A DNA stretch of 64,000 nucleotides from assembly GCA_945859605.1 (NCBI GenBank), contig OX243818.1:33400507-33464506 (forward strand), written 5' to 3'. How positions within the stretch are numbered: the stretch's first letter is position 1; every line of letters begins with the position of its first letter. The position numbers were made by a program, and so were the translations under genes. This document shows positions 61,888-64,000 of this stretch, piece after piece. Source of the stretch: Lumbricus rubellus. Taxonomy: Eukaryota; Annelida; Clitellata; Crassiclitellata; Lumbricidae. The notes beneath the pieces were generated by a model that saw nothing but the letters and a program-made list of their open reading frames with translations, ran no database searches and had not been told where the DNA came from.

Positions 61888-62804
61888 GATGGACAGACCA
61901 ACTTGCTGACGAATTGCATAAACCTATAGTCAGGAAGTTCAGGAAGCGAGTTGTTTATGTTCAGGGAGTGGACAAAGTTTGGGCGGCTGACTTGATTGAC
62001 ATGCAGGCTTATGCTAAATTTAATTCTGGTGTGAAATATTTGTTAAGCGTCATTGATATATTCTCCAAGTATGCATTTATTCAGCCGTTAAAAGATAAGC
62101 GCGGAGAATCTGTGGCAGATGCTTTCGTTAAAATATTTAATACGAGCAAAAGAAGGGGTGAAAAACTTTGGGTCGATAAGGGAACAGAATTTTATAATAA
62201 ACAGGTAAAATCATTAGGTATGCAGTTGTACTCAACTGAGAATGAAGAGAAATCTTGTATCGTAGAAAGATTTAATAGAACAGTAAAAGAGAAGATGTTT
62301 AAATATTTTACAGCAAATTCAACTCAGAGATATATCGATGTTTTAGATAATATGGTTAGTTTATACAACAACACAAGACATTCTTCCATTAAAATGACTC
62401 CTGTTAAAGCGAGCATCAAAGCAAACGAATGGGTTGTGTGGACGAATCTGTATGGTGATGCTGTACCTGAAACTGTTAAACCTAAATTTTCGGTAGGAGA
62501 TAAAGTAAGAATTTCTAAGAAGAAAAAGACATTTGAGAAAGGCTACACAAATCGTTGGACACAAGAAATTTTTACTATAACACAAATCCAATACACAGAC
62601 CCTATAACCTATAAAATATCTGACTATCATGGAGAAGAAATAAAAGGGACATTTTATGAAGCTGAGTTACAATCGACAACGCAAGATACATTTAAAATAG
62701 AAAAGATTATTAGGAAACGTGGAAACCGTTCATTGGTGAAATGGTTAGGCTATGATTATTCTTTCAATTCATGGGTTGATAATAAGGACTTGATATCATT
62801 GTGA
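61881..62804 (+). CDS. Retroviral-type integrase with chromodomain
   Basis: A DDE core (rve type) with Asp in W-A-A-D-L-I-D, Asp in L-W-V-D-K-G-T-E-F and Glu in I-V-E-R-F-N-R-T. There are 29 residues between the second Asp and the Glu, fewer than the 35 usual in retroviruses. An SH3-like basic part follows, then a C-terminal chromodomain: K-I-E-K-I-I-R-K-R…L-V-K-W-L-G-Y…S-W-V. It inserts the element into the host genome; the chromodomain may direct it to modified histones. No in-frame ATG precedes the core. The frame is open back to the A8 run at 61873-61880, directly after the PLA2-like frame, so the start was set there. Confidence 0.9.
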   Translation, partial: ALRWTDQLADELHKPIVRKFRKRVVYVQGVDKVWAADLIDMQAYAKFNSGVKYLLSVIDIFSKYAFIQPLKDKRGESVADAFVKIFNTSKRRGEKLWVDKGTEFYNKQVKSLGMQLYSTENEEKSCIVERFNRTVKEKMFKYFTANSTQRYIDVLDNMVSLYNNTRHSSIKMTPVKASIKANEWVVWTNLYGDAVPETVKPKFSVGDKVRISKKKKTFEKGYTNRWTQEIFTITQIQYTDPITYKISDYHGEEIKGTFYEAELQSTTQDTFKIEKIIRKRGNRSLVKWLGYDYSFNSWVDNKDLISL

Positions 62805-62989
62805 TTTTAACTGATTTATGATTTAATTTTAGAAGCCTTTCCCTTGTCTGCTAGAACTTGGGTTTTTCTTGAGTTTTTTTCAGCACAAAAAGATCTTGGG
62901 TTCTTTCTGCGAACTTGTGAAAACTTGGTGTTTTTGTGCTTCCGAACCGGAAATTTTAGGACATTTCTGAAGATTTATATCAATTTAAT
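62805..62989. other. 3' flank of integrase
   Basis: AT-rich, about 185 bp. The right terminal inverted repeat expected here was not recognised. Confidence 0.4.
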
Positions 62990-63378
62990 GACAAAAAAAA
63001 GTTTTTAAAAAAAGTTTTAAAAAAAGTGAAAAAAAAAGTTAAAAAAAAAAGTTTAAAAAAAAAAAAAAATTAAAAAAAAAAAGTTAAAAAAAAAAAAGTT
63101 AGAAAAAAAATTAGAAAAAAAGTTAGAAAAAAAGTTAGAAAAAAAGTTTAAAAAAAGTTTTAAAAAAAATTTAAAAAAAAAAAAAAATTTAAAAAAAAAA
63201 GTTAAAAAAAAAGTTAGAAAAAAAATTAGAAAAAAAAGTTAGAAAAAAAGTTAGAAAAAAAGTTAGAAAAAAAAGTTAGAAAAAAAGTTTGAAAAAAAAA
63301 TTAGAAAAAAAAGTTAGAAAAAAAGTTAGAAAAAAAGTTAGAAAAAAAAGTTAGAAAAAACAAGTTAGAAAAATAATA
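62990..63378. repeat. A-rich (AAAAAAAGTTAG)n minisatellite
   Basis: About 390 bp of short A runs separated by gtt or gttag, in units of 10-13 bp, passing into a (TA)n stretch. Confidence 0.95.
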
Positions 63379-63436
63379 TATAATATATATATATATATAT
63401 AAAGAATTTTTCTGGGGACTTTTTGGTCATCAACTT

Positions 63437-63815
63437 TTTGGTCCGTGGACATCAACGCCACCATGGAATGTGTGGAATGCATCGACAAACACGAAGTCGC
63501 TGCATATCGTTTATCTGAGGATAAACAGTAGGCTTATGTATGGTAACACGTGCAACTAGCCTACACAGTCCGTGGACATCAACGCCACCATGGAATGTGT
63601 GGAATGCATCGACTAACACGGGCAAATACACGGACAAACACGTAGTCGCTGCATATCGATTATACAGTAGGCTTATGTATGGTAACACGTGCAACTAGCC
63701 TACACAGTCCGTGGACATCAACGCCACCATGGAATGTGTGGAATGCATCGACTAACACGGGCAAATACACGGACAAACACGTAGACTGTGTAGGCTAGTT
63801 GCACGTGTTACAATA
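63437..63815. repeat. Tandem and inverted repeat cluster
   Basis: A block beginning gtccgtggacatcaacgcc is repeated three times (63440, 63569 and 63708 regions), with a shared 'gtaacacgtgcaactagcc' spacer. The last copy is followed by the inverted form of that spacer (ggctagttgcacgtgttac at about 63791), so the region can form a hairpin. Confidence 0.85.
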
Positions 63816-63837
63816 ATTATATACTGATAGATAATCG

Positions 63838-64000
63838 ATAGCGGTCTTCCTCTTCTTTGGTTTCGTTCATATCTTACTGATCGTACCCAAATGGTTATAC
63901 TAGATGATTCTCGCACCTCATGGGTTCCTGTTAAATTTGGAGTTCCTCAAGGATCCGTACTGGGTCCACTTCTTTATATCTTGTTTACAGCTGATATTCC
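63838..64000 (+). CDS. Jockey-like non-LTR reverse transcriptase (partial at window end)
   Basis: The + strand frame reads [11 protein letters not shown], then [20 protein letters not shown] up to the window end. This is the fingers/palm part upstream of the catalytic Y-x-D-D. The start is 5'-truncated at about 63838; the catalytic motif would lie beyond the window. Confidence 0.8.

Larger units (their letters stand above)
49300..62830. mobile_element. Polinton/Maverick virus-like DNA transposon
   Basis: A 13.5-kb cluster with the full Polinton hallmark set: protein-primed PolB, retroviral-type integrase, packaging ATPase, adenain-type protease, major and minor capsid proteins, plus accessory genes. 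Sixteen genes are packed with spacers mostly under 100 bp, several with stop/start overlaps. Thirteen are on the - strand and the PLA2-like and integrase genes are on the +. Long terminal inverted repeats and the 6-bp target duplication expected of Polintons were looked for on both sides and not found, so the limits given are those of the gene cluster. Several frames are broken by single-base changes. The element is intron-free, unlike the host genes around it. Confidence 0.93.

Overview
The window is animal nuclear DNA: spliced genes with short exons and long AT-rich introns, a conserved eukaryotic translation-factor gene, and a dense mix of DNA transposons, non-LTR retrotransposons, SINEs, microsatellites and a satellite array. 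The repeat classes, the frequent word 'taggccta' and the gene families suggest a marine invertebrate, perhaps a deuterostome. This is inference; no species can be named from the sequence alone.

Layout. 1-13.5 kb: a tandem pair of related secreted cysteine-rich protein genes on the + strand. The first is cut by the window start (exons at 443-594 and 3441-3630). The second is complete in six exons (8762-13483). A MULE/FLYWCH transposon with inverted ends (about 4.39-6.23 kb) lies between them; a SINE and a hAT element sit in introns of the second gene. 13.5-18.8 kb: mariner remnant, a C/T-rich microsatellite and a 2.1-kb hAT-type element with 8-bp target duplications. 18.8-22.6 kb: a + strand gene whose exons encode, in order, an F-box-like segment, a CARD-like death fold, an unassigned domain and an NHL-like beta-propeller. 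23.5-37.5 kb: the - strand gene for translation initiation factor eIF3 subunit L, 19 coding exons (544 codons), with introns carrying hAT, mariner, MITE, L2-like and RTE-like insertions. The RTE-like copy is flanked by an identical 182-bp duplication.

37.5-44 kb: nested transposon remnants (L2/CR1-like, hAT transposase C-terminus, deleted mariner, hAT with a second TIR element inside it). 44-48.5 kb: a 28-bp satellite, partly arranged in a 16-unit higher-order repeat. 49.3-62.8 kb: a Polinton/Maverick, a virus-like DNA transposon. On the - strand it carries two fibre-like genes, an adenain-type protease, a protein-primed DNA polymerase B, a SAP/NUMOD-like protein, the major capsid protein, several small virion-type proteins, a dUTPase-fold protein, a penton-like minor capsid protein and a packaging ATPase. 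Divergently, on the + strand, it carries a zinc-ribbon/phospholipase-A2-like gene and a retroviral-type integrase with a chromodomain. 62.9-64 kb: A-rich and inverted/tandem repeats, then the start of a jockey-like reverse transcriptase that runs off the window.

How the Polinton genes fit together: polymerase and integrase copy and insert the element; ATPase, protease, the two capsid proteins and the small basic/amphipathic proteins form a virion set; the two fibre-like proteins share an N-terminal module but end in different ligand-binding-type domains (F5/8C-like and C1q-like). Several genes are interrupted by one-base frame changes, three of them at A runs, so this copy is either recently decayed, recoded by slippage, or carries homopolymer errors.
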